A stretch of 64,000 nucleotides of DNA from assembly GCF_001612665.1 (NCBI RefSeq), contig NZ_BDAX01000002.1, positions 248,001 through 312,000 of the forward strand, given 5' to 3'. Below, piece after piece: positions 25,086 through 33,742 of this stretch. The notes below the pieces were generated by a model that saw nothing but the letters and a program-made list of their open reading frames with translations, was not told the origin of the DNA and made no database searches. Origin of the DNA: Nocardia alba NBRC 108234. GTDB lineage: Bacteria; Actinomycetota; Actinomycetes; Mycobacteriales; Mycobacteriaceae. Numbering within the stretch: position 1 is the first letter of the stretch; each line of letters opens with the position of its first letter. The position numbers and the translations under genes are program-made.

Positions 25086-26702
25086 TCAGCTTCGCCAGGT
25101 ATCGTGCAGCCGGGTCCGGCTCGACGACTCGAAGGTCAGGCCGTGCACGGTCGGCGCCGCCGCGAGCACCGTCTCGAGTTCCACCACCGGGATCACATAC
25201 GCGTTGCGCACCACCAGCTGCTGGGCCTGTTCCACCAGCGGCGCGCGCTTGGCCGGATCGGCCTCGGCCGCCTGGGCGGTGAGCAGTCCGTCGAGCTCGC
25301 TCGGCGCCAGCCGGTAGGCGTTGACCTGCGCGGTGGAGTACAGCGTGCGCAGGCAATCGGGATCGGCCCGGCTCAGGTCGCCGCCCCACAGTCCGTCGAA
25401 GTCACCGGAACCGATCAGCGCCGGGAACTGGGTGACCTGCAGCTCCTGCAGCTGCAACTCCACCCCGACCACCTTGAGCTGCTGCTGGACCAGTTCCAGC
25501 GCCGCCCGAGTGTTCTGGGAGTTGTTGAACCACACCACGGTCAGGCTCAGCCGGGTGTTGTCCTTGCGCCGGATGCCGTCACCGCCCACCTGCCAGCCCG
25601 CCGCGTCGAGCAGCGACTTCGACCGGGCCACATCCAGGGCCAGATCCGCCGACAGATCGGTGTAGCCGGGGGTGGTGTGGGAGAGGATGCCCGTGGCGGG
25701 CACCGTTCCGCTGGCGAAGACCGCCTCCACGATCTGACGGCGGTCGACGGCGGACTGAATCGCCTTGCGCACCTGCACATCCCGCAGGATCGGCCGGGAG
25801 TTGTTGAGGCCCAGGTTGAAGACCGCGCCCGGGTGCGATCGCGTCAGCAGGGAGATGCCGGACGCCTTCAACCCCGCTTCGTCGGCTCGGCCGAGGCCGG
25901 TGGCGACGTCGAGCTGGCCCGACTGCACACTGCCCGCGCGTACCCCGGATTCGGGGATGACGGTGAACTCGATGGAGTCGAGGTAGGCCTCGCCCTGCTT
26001 GGTCCACAGCGGCGAGCCCCAGCCGTAGCCGACCCGCTTGTTGATCGTGATCGACTGGTTGGGAACGTATTTCGACAGCACGAAGGGCCCGGAGCCGAGC
26101 ACGCCGTCGCTGCAGCGCTGCTGGGGAGTCTTGGCGGCGTCGGCCGTCGAGATCAGGCCGAGCGCGGCGGTCGAGGTCGCCTGCAGGAACTGCGCGTTGG
26201 GCTGTTCGAAGGTGATCTTGGCGGTGTGCTCGTCGACGACCTCGGTGCCGACGTATCCGGTGATATAGCCCTTGGACAGAATCGCGAGCGCGCCCAGCTT
26301 CGGGATCGCGTCGAAGTTCGCCTTCACCACCTGGGCGTTGAGCGGGGTTCCGTCGCTGAAGGTCACATCCGACCGCAGCCGGAAGGTGAACGACCTGGCA
26401 TCGGGGCTCACCTCCCAGCTCTGCGCCAGCCACGGCACCGGCTTACCGGTCGTCGGATCCTGGTCGGTCAGCGAATCGACCGTCTCGCGCAGCGAGTACA
26501 GGGTGTCGCTGCTGCCCACCTGCTGGGGGTCGACGCAGCCCGCGTCGGAGGCGACCGAGAACTTCAGCGTGCCACCGGATCTCGGCGGACCGGCATCGCC
26601 GCCTTGCTCGCCACCGGCGCCACAGGCACCGGTGAACAGGGTGACCGCCGCCGCCGACACCACGGCACAACGAATCGACTTCGAACGCACAACACTGCTC
26701 AC
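25086..26702 (-). CDS. ABC transporter substrate-binding lipoprotein (SBP_bac_5)
   Basis: About 538 residues from a GTG with AGAGGA 9 bp upstream; the frame is open further but without a better start. A signal peptide ends at FTGAC, a lipobox-like site, so the protein is probably anchored as a lipoprotein (the -3 residue is Thr, atypical). The body has the family 5 hallmarks: GGTLKFSVASDAGCVDPQQ, FTFRLRSDVTFSDGTPLNAQVVKANFD, and VRKAIQSAVDRRQIVEAVFASGTVPATG. It captures a peptide or other medium-sized solute for the permease pair. The catabolic neighbourhood suggests the ligand could be the compound degraded by the Rieske/LLM operon read divergently. Confidence 0.88.
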   Translation of the reverse strand: MSSVVRSKSIRCAVVSAAAVTLFTGACGAGGEQGGDAGPPRSGGTLKFSVASDAGCVDPQQVGSSDTLYSLRETVDSLTDQDPTTGKPVPWLAQSWEVSPDARSFTFRLRSDVTFSDGTPLNAQVVKANFDAIPKLGALAILSKGYITGYVGTEVVDEHTAKITFEQPNAQFLQATSTAALGLISTADAAKTPQQRCSDGVLGSGPFVLSKYVPNQSITINKRVGYGWGSPLWTKQGEAYLDSIEFTVIPESGVRAGSVQSGQLDVATGLGRADEAGLKASGISLLTRSHPGAVFNLGLNNSRPILRDVQVRKAIQSAVDRRQIVEAVFASGTVPATGILSHTTPGYTDLSADLALDVARSKSLLDAAGWQVGGDGIRRKDNTRLSLTVVWFNNSQNTRAALELVQQQLKVVGVELQLQELQVTQFPALIGSGDFDGLWGGDLSRADPDCLRTLYSTAQVNAYRLAPSELDGLLTAQAAEADPAKRAPLVEQAQQLVVRNAYVIPVVELETVLAAAPTVHGLTFESSSRTRLHDTWRS

Positions 26703-26945
26703 GCCAGAATTCCTCTGTCTACTGCCCGGATTCACGTGGGACTCACGGCGGGCGACACGACGAAACATTCCACATTTTGAAATACCCGGTCAACAATTCG
26801 GATCACCGCGCTCGGAACACATCGTCGCACCGAATAGGTGGTATGCCATCGGGCGGTGTACGCCCACCGTGCTAGCTTCGCACCGGGTCGATATTCGAAC
26901 GACGCGCCGCGCGATGTGTTGTCGTCCGGCAGAGAAAGGACCGAC

Positions 26946-27428
26946 GTGACCGCTGTACATGACAATCTGCTCGCCACGATCGAAGCGGAGCGAGCGATCT
27001 TCCGAACGTTCTACAAATTCTTCCGGATCGCCGACACCCAGGAGAGCGAGCGGTTCGGCGAGTGCTTCACCCCTGACGCGCTGATCGAGTACCGGATCAT
27101 GCCCGGCCCGCCGGTGCTGTTCCACGGCCGCGACGATTTCACCGATCACATGAGCCGGGTGCCCAAGTCGCAACGCTCCCTGGTCGCCCATGTCATCGGG
27201 CAGGCCTCCATCGAGTGGAACGGCGACAAACCGCTGCTCACCGCCTACGCGACGGTGTGGCATTGGTTCTCGAGCACCGCTGCCACCGACGTGGGACGAC
27301 CGGCCGACTGGGTCGTCATCGGGCTGGTGCAAGACGAGTTCGAGCAGCACGAGGGTGAGTGGCTCATCTCCCATCGCGATGTGCGCCATGTCGCGGGCCG
27401 GGTCGCCGCGGGCCACGGCCCGGGCTGA
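26946..27428 (+). CDS. SnoaL-like / NTF2-fold protein 1
   Basis: 160 residues from GTG 26946, with AAAGGA 6 bp upstream. The cone-shaped NTF2 fold is suggested by FYKFFRIADTQESERFGECFTPDALIEYRI, then FHGRDDFTDHMSR and a beta-rich end. SnoaL-like proteins serve as cyclases, isomerases, dehydratases or small oxygenase partners. A second member is encoded 380 bp downstream. The first gene is cut off from it by a very strong palindrome, so the two may be expressed differently. Confidence 0.75.
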   Translation: MTAVHDNLLATIEAERAIFRTFYKFFRIADTQESERFGECFTPDALIEYRIMPGPPVLFHGRDDFTDHMSRVPKSQRSLVAHVIGQASIEWNGDKPLLTAYATVWHWFSSTAATDVGRPADWVVIGLVQDEFEQHEGEWLISHRDVRHVAGRVAAGHGPG

Positions 27429-27445
27429 CAATCACGCAGCACTCC

Positions 27446-27493
27446 CGCGATTGTCGGGCCCGGCTCGTCGACGAGCCGGGCCCGACAATCGCG
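27446..27493 (+). terminator. perfect 48-bp palindrome, probable terminator
   Basis: Each 24-base arm, beginning CGCGATTGTCGGGCCCGG, is the exact complement of the other, with no spacer. It sits 18 bp after the SnoaL-like 1 stop. As RNA it would form a very stable hairpin; as DNA it could extrude as a cruciform. Either strand would read the same. Confidence 0.65.
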
Positions 27494-27536
27494 TGCGCAC
27501 GACCTTCGGCGTAATGGCTCGCCGAATTGTTCGGAC

Positions 27537-27704
27537 ACATCGGTGACAATTCGTTCCGACGACTCGGGAACAATTCACCGTGTCGATTCGCCGACCCGTG
27601 CCAGAAACTGTCACCGATGTTCCGACAACATTTTCTCGACCGTCCAGGTGATATCCGAACCCTGCGGCCGAGACAGCCGAAACCTACGGTCGAACCGCAG
27701 GGTT
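27537..27704 (+). repeat. structured 5' leader with several dyads before the SnoaL/LLM/Rieske operon
   Basis: The 378-bp gap between the two SnoaL-like genes has no gene. Besides the 48-bp palindrome it holds ACATCGGTGACA (27537-27548) with its exact complement (27609-27620), the pair AACCCTGCGG (27658-27667) and CCGCAGGGTT (27695-27704), and imperfect GGTGAnAATTGTTCC-type elements between. It could be an operator array or a folded leader RNA. No known riboswitch class was recognised. Confidence 0.45.
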
Positions 27705-27806
27705 TCCGTAGTGATCTTGTGACCTCCGAATATCGCGTGCAAAGGTGATTTCAGCCCGGCCGCCAGAAAACATGACGGCCGAGGTTCGACGAAAGGCGCC
27801 ACCGCG

Positions 27807-28298
27807 ATGTCAGAAGTCCTCGACCTGGTCGATCAGGTCGCGCAGCTCACCGAACGGCTCGAGACGCTCGAGGCCGTCCGCGCGCTCAACACCTTGCGTC
27901 ACGACCTGCCTCGCCACATCAACGAGGGCAGATGGGATCAGGTCGGCGAACTGTTCAGTGCCGATGCCTTTCTCGACTACCGCCATCTGGGTCAGGCGCA
28001 GGGGCGAGCCGCGATCGCGGCGTACTTCGCCGGGCTGCCACAGCTCATCGAGGACAACAGCCCGGCGGGGCAGGTGCTGGTCAAGCAGTTCCTGCACGGG
28101 CACGACGTGGAAATCGTCGGCGATCGAGCCACCGGGGTGTCGTTCTTCGAGGAGAAGGTCGTCTTCGATACCGAAAGCTCTTTCGTGGCAGGCAAGTTCA
28201 CCGACGAGTACGTCCGCGAAGGCGGCCGGTGGCGGTTCGCGCGGATCGCCCTCGACCTGTATTGGGTCATCCCGTACTCGCACGGCTGGCAGCAGTAG
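27807..28298 (+). CDS. SnoaL-like / NTF2-fold protein 2
   Basis: 163 residues. It opens with a coiled-coil-like helix (VLDLVDQVAQLTERLETLEAVRALNTLRHDLPRHINEGRWDQVGELFSADAFLDYRH). The NTF2 barrel follows, with HGHDVEIVGDRATG and YVREGGRWRFARIALDLYW. It lies first in a plus-strand run with a MarR-like regulator, an LLM flavoenzyme, a Rieske oxygenase and a reductase. The fold resembles beta subunits of ring-hydroxylating oxygenases as well as SnoaL cyclases, so a role with the Rieske protein is possible but unproven. Confidence 0.75.
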   Translation: MSEVLDLVDQVAQLTERLETLEAVRALNTLRHDLPRHINEGRWDQVGELFSADAFLDYRHLGQAQGRAAIAAYFAGLPQLIEDNSPAGQVLVKQFLHGHDVEIVGDRATGVSFFEEKVVFDTESSFVAGKFTDEYVREGGRWRFARIALDLYWVIPYSHGWQQ

Positions 28299-28327
28299 CC
28301 GGCCCGTCGACCACAGAGAGGCTCGTC

Positions 28328-28753
28328 ATGCTCCAGAAGAACACAACCAAGCGCATCGGGTACTGGCTGCTGCACCTGCACCAGCAGTTCGACGCCGCCA
28401 CCGGCGCCCTGTTGCACGAACAGCGGCTCACCCGCCGGGACTGGCAGATCCTGCACGCCCTGCAGATCGGCCTCGGCAGCGTCGCCGAACTCGACGCGGC
28501 CTTCGCCCCGTTCCTGGTCGCCGACGGCGCGCGGACCTATCAGCCGATCGTCGACGACTTCACCGCGCGCGGCTGGGTCGAATCCGCCGGTGCGGCGCTG
28601 CGGCTCACCGCCGCGGGCGAGGCGGCGCACGAGCGCGCCGAAGCGCTGGTGAACGCCCACGCCGACGACTCGCTGCGCGGCATCACCGAGGAGGAATTCC
28701 TCGCCGCGAACGCGGTGCTGGCCAAGATCTCCGCCAACATCGACACCGACTGA
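28328..28753 (+). CDS. MarR-like winged-helix regulator
   Basis: 141 residues. The layout is MarR-like: an N-terminal helix (IGYWLLHLHQQFDAATGALLHEQRLTRRDWQILHAL), a reduced winged helix (YQPIVDDFTARGWVESAGAALRLTAAGEAAHERAEALV) and a C-terminal dimerisation helix. The wing lacks the DxR pattern of the canonical family. It is transcribed with, not against, the catabolic genes, so regulation would be autogenous through the structured region upstream of the operon. Confidence 0.7.
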   Translation: MLQKNTTKRIGYWLLHLHQQFDAATGALLHEQRLTRRDWQILHALQIGLGSVAELDAAFAPFLVADGARTYQPIVDDFTARGWVESAGAALRLTAAGEAAHERAEALVNAHADDSLRGITEEEFLAANAVLAKISANIDTD

Positions 28754-28769
28754 GGACGCGAGGAGCGCC

Positions 28770-29657
28770 ATGACTTCCCTGCACGATCGACCGTTCCGCT
28801 TCGGCCTCTGCGTCTTCACCCCCGCCACCCGGGCGGAATGGATCGCCAAGGTGCGCGCGGCGGAGGAACTGGGCTACGACGTCATCTCGGTGTCGGACCA
28901 CCTCGGCATGCCCGCGCCGATCCCGACCCTGCTGCTGGCCGCCGAGGCGACCGAGCGCATCCGGATCGGCACATTGGTGTTCAACACCGCCTTCTACCAC
29001 CCGACGGTGCTGGCCCGCGACCTCGCCACGGTCGACCGCTACTCCGGCGGCCGGGTGGAACTCGGGCTCGGGGCGGGCTATGACCGCTCCCAGTTCGACG
29101 CGGCCGGAATCCCGTTTCCCACTGCGGGCGAACGGGTTTCCCAGCTGGAACGCACGGTCGCGGAGTTCCGCAAACCGAAGTCCGAGCTCGACCAGTACGC
29201 CCGGTTCGAACAGCCCGCGGGTCCGCCGATCCTGATCGCCGGTCGCGGCGCGCGGGTCCTGCGGCTGGCAGCCGCCCACGCCGACATCATCGCCTTCACC
29301 GGCACCACCGAGGTGCGCGACGGCGACGGGCTGAAGCTGGGCGGCATCACCGAGGTCACCGACCGGATCGACTACGTGCGCGGGCTGCTCGGCGACCGGA
29401 TCGACCAGGTGGAGTTCAACATTCCCATCCACAAGGTGGCACCCAAGGGCGCGACCGACGGCGTGACCGATGTCTGGCAGAACCGGCTGGATCTCACGCC
29501 CGACGAGCTCAACGAGCTGCCGTCGCTGCTGTTCGGCACCCCCGAGGAGAACGCCGACACCCTGCGCGAACGACGCAAGACCCTTGGCCTCACCTACTAC
29601 ACCGTGCTCGAACCCGAGATGGAGGCTTTCGCCCCGATCATCCAGGCGCTCCGCTAA
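28770..29657 (+). CDS. LLM-class (F420-dependent-type) flavin oxidoreductase
   Basis: 295 residues. FRFGLCVFTPATRAEWIAK at the N-terminus, VISVSDHLGMPAPIPTLLLAAEATERIRIGTLVFN and YSGGRVELGLGAGYDRSQFDAAGIPF are LLM hallmarks of the F420-type branch. AGGAG precedes the ATG. It is one gene upstream of the Rieske oxygenase and may supply or remove hydride, or act as an FMNH2-type monooxygenase, in the same pathway. It shares its N-terminal layout with the LLM protein at 20768-21610, which hints at paralogy. Confidence 0.87.
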   Translation: MTSLHDRPFRFGLCVFTPATRAEWIAKVRAAEELGYDVISVSDHLGMPAPIPTLLLAAEATERIRIGTLVFNTAFYHPTVLARDLATVDRYSGGRVELGLGAGYDRSQFDAAGIPFPTAGERVSQLERTVAEFRKPKSELDQYARFEQPAGPPILIAGRGARVLRLAAAHADIIAFTGTTEVRDGDGLKLGGITEVTDRIDYVRGLLGDRIDQVEFNIPIHKVAPKGATDGVTDVWQNRLDLTPDELNELPSLLFGTPEENADTLRERRKTLGLTYYTVLEPEMEAFAPIIQALR

Positions 29658-29697
29658 CGGGGCAGCACATCGTCTTTCGCACGCGGAGGAGACCGAC

Positions 29698-30981
29698 ATG
29701 ACCGAACGATCCACGCTGGACACCGGTACCGGGTACGGCCGCGAGGCCCCGTCCTACGACACCCGCCTGACCGAGGTGGGCCCCGGCACACCGATGGGCG
29801 AGGCGCTGCGGCGGTACTGGCACCCGATCGCCACCTCGGCGACGCTCACCGCCGAGGCACCGCATCGCACCCGCGTCCTCGGTGAGGACCTGGTGGTCTT
29901 CCGGGATGGGAAAGGCCGCGCCGGTGTGGTTTTCGAGCGTTGCGCGCACCGCGGTGCCAGTTTGTTCTTCGGCCGGATCGAGGACGACGGGCTGCGCTGT
30001 GGCTATCACGGCTGGAAATACGATGTGCAGGGGCGATGCCTCGAGCAGGCCTGCGAACCCGATCGTGGTAGGCGCCGCGATGCCGTGCGCCAGCCCTGGT
30101 ACCCGGTCGAGGAACGCTACGGGCTGGTGTTCGTCTACATGGGCCCGCCCGACCGCAAGCCCGTGCTGCCACGCTACGACGTGCTCGAGGATCTCGCTGA
30201 GGGCGAGCAGTACTTCGCCGAGTGGCCGTTTCCCGGACTCTCGGTCACCGGCGCCGAGCAGGATTTCCACTGGCTGCTGATCTACGAGAACACGATCGAC
30301 CCGGTGCACATCAACTGGCTGCACTCCCAGCACAGTGGCTACCAATTCCTCGGCACCGGCACCACCGGCTTTCCCGAGGACTTCTTCGATCCGTACACCC
30401 TGCCGGGCCGGGTCAGCTACGACCGCACCGACTTCGGGGCCAAGTACGGCGTCCGGTTCCTGGACAGGGAGCGCGACGGGGAGCGCACCGAGCGGGTGTG
30501 GGGCGCCGAGCTGCACCTGCCCAATGCCACGGTGCTGCCGGACTGGGTCGAGCTCACCCCGGATACCAAGGCCGACATGGTGATCTGGGCCGTCCCGATC
30601 GACGAGCACCGTCATCGGGCGTTCTTCTCCATCCGGGCCGGCGATCCCGCACGCGTGCGACGGTTCCTGTTCGGCATCACCCAGGACGGCAAGGACGCGT
30701 GGGAGCTGACCGACCAGCAACGTCAGCGCTTCCCCGGCGACGGGGAGATCATGACCTCCCAGGGTCCGGTCGCGTTGCACTCCGAGGAGACCCTGGCGAC
30801 CACGGACCGGGGCGTGGTGTTGCTGCGCCGGTTGCTGCGGACGATGATCGACGACGTGGAAGCGGGCCGCGATCCGCAGGGGGTGAGTCTGGACGAGGAA
30901 CCGGTGCGACGCACCCAAGCGGGTCTGTTCACCCTCGCGACAGACACCGTGGGCCATGCCGCGCCGGCGGCCCGCGTCTGA
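29698..30981 (+). CDS. Rieske non-heme iron oxygenase, phthalate-dioxygenase type
   Basis: 427 residues. The Rieske [2Fe-2S] ligands are Cys82, His84, Cys101 and His104 (C-x-H-x16-C-x2-H). The mononuclear iron site is marked by ENTIDPVHINWLH, with His204 and His209. The layout of one large alpha subunit followed by a PDR-type reductase is that of phthalate 4,5-dioxygenase, vanillate O-demethylase and related class I systems. The reaction is hydroxylation or O-demethylation of an aromatic or alicyclic substrate. The ATG at 29698 sits 9 bp after GGAGGA. A longer in-frame extension overlaps the LLM gene and is rejected. Confidence 0.9.
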   Translation: MTERSTLDTGTGYGREAPSYDTRLTEVGPGTPMGEALRRYWHPIATSATLTAEAPHRTRVLGEDLVVFRDGKGRAGVVFERCAHRGASLFFGRIEDDGLRCGYHGWKYDVQGRCLEQACEPDRGRRRDAVRQPWYPVEERYGLVFVYMGPPDRKPVLPRYDVLEDLAEGEQYFAEWPFPGLSVTGAEQDFHWLLIYENTIDPVHINWLHSQHSGYQFLGTGTTGFPEDFFDPYTLPGRVSYDRTDFGAKYGVRFLDRERDGERTERVWGAELHLPNATVLPDWVELTPDTKADMVIWAVPIDEHRHRAFFSIRAGDPARVRRFLFGITQDGKDAWELTDQQRQRFPGDGEIMTSQGPVALHSEETLATTDRGVVLLRRLLRTMIDDVEAGRDPQGVSLDEEPVRRTQAGLFTLATDTVGHAAPAARV

Positions 30982-30993
30982 CCGGGACACCCT

Positions 30994-31938
30994 GTGACCT
31001 GGATCGATGCGGTGGTCGACGCCCGCACCCCGGCGACGCCCGAGATCGCGCTGTTCGATCTCGCTCCGGTCGACGGCACCGAATTCGCTTCCTACACAGC
31101 CGGTTCCCATGTGGATGTCGACCTCGGGTCGGGGCTGGTCCGCCAGTACTCGCTGTGCGGACCACCCGAGCCGCGCCGATACCGGCTTGCGGTGTTGAAC
31201 GTGGCGAACTCGCGGGGCGGTTCGCGGGCGATGCATGCGCTCGCGGTGGGTGATCGGGTGCGGATCTCGGCCCCGCGCAATCACTTTCCACTCGCCGATA
31301 CCCACAGCCATGTCCTGATCGCGGGCGGCATCGGCATCACGCCACTGCTGGCGATGCTGACACACCTCGAACGGGTCAGGGCGGACTACGTCCTGCACTA
31401 CAGCGCCCGAACCCGTTCTCGCGCGGCCTTTCTCGACGAACTGTCCGGCAACCCGCGGGTGCGGTTCCATTTCGACGACGAAGACCCGGCCCTGCTCCTC
31501 GACATCACCCGCGATCTGGGCGATCCGAGACCGGACACCGCGGTCTACGTCTGCGGGCCGGACGGCTTCATGGACTACGTCGTGGGCAAAGCCGAAGCGC
31601 TCGGCTGGCCGCGCTCGGCGCTACACACCGAACGGTTCGGCACGAATCTCACTACCCCCGCCGACGCGGGACAGGCCGGATTCACCGTGCGACTGGCCTC
31701 CACCGGCACCGAATACAGTGTGGGCGAGGACCAGAGCGTGCTCGACGTCCTCTTGGACAACGGTGTCGACGCACCGTTCTCGTGCCAGCAGGGCATCTGC
31801 GGGGAATGTGTCGTCCGGGTACTCGCCGGCGAACCCGACCATCGCGACGACGTCCTCAGCGACGCCGAACGCGCCGACGGGATGTTCACCACGTGCTCGT
31901 CGCGAGCCCACTCCCCGGTCCTCGAGGTGGATCTCTGA
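30994..31938 (+). CDS. phthalate-dioxygenase-type reductase (FMN/NAD/2Fe-2S)
   Basis: 314 residues, a PDR/VanB-like single-chain reductase. The flavin region reads RQYSLCGPP, the NAD(P) region GGIGITPLLAML, and the C-terminal plant-type ferredoxin domain binds its cluster through the Cys-x4-Cys-x2-Cys of CQQGICGEC and a last Cys about 30 residues on. It passes electrons from NADH through FMN to the neighbouring Rieske oxygenase. Translation starts at GTG 12 bp after the oxygenase stop. It is the last gene of the run and is followed by a hairpin. Confidence 0.92.
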   Translation: MTWIDAVVDARTPATPEIALFDLAPVDGTEFASYTAGSHVDVDLGSGLVRQYSLCGPPEPRRYRLAVLNVANSRGGSRAMHALAVGDRVRISAPRNHFPLADTHSHVLIAGGIGITPLLAMLTHLERVRADYVLHYSARTRSRAAFLDELSGNPRVRFHFDDEDPALLLDITRDLGDPRPDTAVYVCGPDGFMDYVVGKAEALGWPRSALHTERFGTNLTTPADAGQAGFTVRLASTGTEYSVGEDQSVLDVLLDNGVDAPFSCQQGICGECVVRVLAGEPDHRDDVLSDAERADGMFTTCSSRAHSPVLEVDL

Positions 31939-31970
31939 GAACTGTCCGCCGAAACGACAGCTCAGATCTC

Positions 31971-31990
31971 AGCGCCCGACAGTGGGCGCT
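31971..31990 (+). terminator. short hairpin between reductase and IclR gene
   Basis: A 7-bp stem (AGCGCCC / GGGCGCT) with a 6-nt loop starts 32 bp after the reductase stop, between two convergent genes. It could work in both directions. Confidence 0.45.
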
Positions 31991-32020
31991 CGCTCGGGAC
32001 GCCCCGGGCGGGCTCGGCGT

Positions 32021-32815
32021 TCACCGGGTGGCCGGACCAGGGCGCCGGGACAGTGCCAGTGAGAGCTCGTGGGCGTGGCGGAGTAACAGCGTGCCCAACG
32101 CGTCGTGACGCTCGGCACGGAATCGACTCTCGACGCCGGTCAGGCTCAAAGCCCACCGTGGCTCGTCGCGGCGATCGAAGACGGCCGCCGCCATTCCCCA
32201 GCTTCCCTCGACGAGCAGGCCCGGATTCACACACCACCCGGTTTCCCGTGTCGCGGCGATACGCTGCGCGAGCTCCTCGCGCGTGTGGCGCGCACCCCAC
32301 TGCGCTGCCAGGTCGTTGCGGCTGAGCCAGTCCTCGATGTCGCGGTCGGGCAGGTGCGCGAGCAGCACCAGACCTGCTGAGGCGACGCCGAGGGGAAAGC
32401 GGATGCCGACGTGGAGCACGTGCGAGCGCAGTGGAAAGCTGCCTTCCTCGCCGACCAGGCACACCGTCTCGTTGCCTCGCCGCGCGGACAGGAACGCGCT
32501 CTCCCCGGTCTCGCGGGCGAGCTCACGCAGCACGGGCCGCGCCACGTCGGCGATGTCGTAGCGCTCGGCGGCGAGCGAGCCCATGAGGAACAGTTCCGGT
32601 CCGAGAAACCACAGACCCGAGCTCGCGTCGCGGTCGAGGAAGCCCTCCTCGGCCAGCGAGGAGAGCAACCGATGCGCGGTGGGCCTGGCGAGGTCGGTCC
32701 GGCGTGCCAGCTCGCTGGTCGAGACTCCGATGTCGCCGCCCGCGGCGACCGCACGCAGTAGGGACGCCGCGCGTCCGAGGACAGAGGGGCTCGACTCCGC
32801 GGTCATGGGTTGCAT
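32021..32815 (-). CDS. IclR-family regulator of the pcaIJC genes
   Basis: 264 residues. The winged helix is ISTSELARRTDLARPTAHRLLSSLAEEGFLDRD-like, as in IclR family members. The effector domain contains GNETVCLVGEEGSFPLRSHVLHVGIRFPLGVASAGLVLLAHLPDRDIEDWL. It is divergent from the CoA-transferase genes, the usual position for a PcaR/PcaU-type activator. Start choices are ATG 32815 or ATG 32806. The candidate operator abuts the longer form, so the shorter one is plausible. Confidence 0.88.
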   Translation of the reverse strand: MQPMTAESSPSVLGRAASLLRAVAAGGDIGVSTSELARRTDLARPTAHRLLSSLAEEGFLDRDASSGLWFLGPELFLMGSLAAERYDIADVARPVLRELARETGESAFLSARRGNETVCLVGEEGSFPLRSHVLHVGIRFPLGVASAGLVLLAHLPDRDIEDWLSRNDLAAQWGARHTREELAQRIAATRETGWCVNPGLLVEGSWGMAAAVFDRRDEPRWALSLTGVESRFRAERHDALGTLLLRHAHELSLALSRRPGPATR

Positions 32816-32820
32816 GATAC

Positions 32821-32835
32821 GTCCACTCAGTGAAC
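32821..32835. promoter_or_regulatory. candidate IclR operator
   Basis: GTCCACTCAGTGAAC is a 15-bp imperfect palindrome (one mismatch). The element CGTCCACTC occurs again 30 bp away (32820-32828 and 32850-32858), giving phased direct repeats in the divergent promoter. Confidence 0.45.
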
Positions 32836-32980
32836 ATCCTATCCACCACCGTCCACTCGCCGAGCAATTTCACGTCGTCCGGGATAAGTATCTTGCCAGT
32901 ACCAACAGTCGGAGTGTTCTGTAGACGCGACCAGCGCAGGCGTCCGAACAATGAACGCCTTGATGAAAGGCAGTTCACGA

Positions 32981-33742
32981 ATGAACTCGAAAGTGGTGGA
33001 TACGGCAGTCGCCGCCGTAGCCGACATCAGCTCGGGGGCGACGTTGGCCGTCGGCGGGTTCGGGTTGTGCGGCGTCCCGGATGCGCTGATCGCGGCGATC
33101 ACCGAGGGTAGGGCCACCGACTTCGAAGTATTCTCCAACAACTGCGGCGTCGACGACTACGGGCTGGGGATCTTGTTGTCGGCCGGGCGGATCGCCCGGG
33201 TCACCGCCTCGTACGTGGGTGAGAACAAGGAGTTCGCGCGCCAGTACCTCGGCGGTGAGCTCGAGGTGGAACTGATCCCCCAGGGAACCCTCGCCGAGCG
33301 CCTTCGCGCCGGCGGAGCCGGCATACCCGCCTTCTACACCCCCGCCGGCGTCGGAACCCCGATCAGCGACGGCGGCCTCCCGTGGCGCTACGCATCGGAC
33401 GGGTCGGTGGCGCTGGCCTCCCCGCCGAAGGAAGTTCGCGAGTTCGGCCGGCGCCGCTACGTCCTCGAGGAATCCATCGTCGCCGATTTCGCCCTCGTGC
33501 ACGCCGCCGTCGGTGACACCGAGGGAAACCTGGTCTTCGAGAAATCGGCCATGAACTTCAACCCCTTGGTCGCGATGGCAGGACGGATCACCATCGCCCA
33601 GGTCGAGCGCCTCGTCCCGGCCGGCGAACTCGACCCGGCGCACGTTCACCTTCCGGGGGTGTTCGTACAGCGGATCGTGCACACCGGCGCCCAGGAAAAA
33701 CGCATCGAGAAGCGAACCGTTCGACAGGAGGCCACCCGATGA
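32981..33742 (+). CDS. pcaI: 3-oxoadipate / 3-oxoacid CoA-transferase subunit A
   Basis: 253 residues from ATG 32981; an in-frame ATG at 32951 would add 10 residues not typical of the family. The CoA-transferase family I alpha signature is seen at [19 protein letters not shown], with [16 protein letters not shown] and [22 protein letters not shown] downstream. With subunit B it transfers CoA from succinyl-CoA to 3-oxoadipate (or acetoacetate). The adjacent pcaC-type gene and IclR regulator favour 3-oxoadipate. The stop overlaps the start of subunit B (ATGA). Confidence 0.85.
   Translation: MNSKVVDTAVAAVADISSGATLAVGGFGLCGVPDALIAAITEGRATDFEVFSNNCGVDDYGLGILLSAGRIARVTASYVGENKEFARQYLGGELEVELIPQGTLAERLRAGGAGIPAFYTPAGVGTPISDGGLPWRYASDGSVALASPPKEVREFGRRRYVLEESIVADFALVHAAVGDTEGNLVFEKSAMNFNPLVAMAGRITIAQVERLVPAGELDPAHVHLPGVFVQRIVHTGAQEKRIEKRTVRQEATR

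Noticed and set aside
29470..29697. N-terminal extension of the Rieske oxygenase
   Set aside because: It overlaps the conserved C-terminus of the LLM gene; the ATG at 29698 has a ribosome site and fits the family length.
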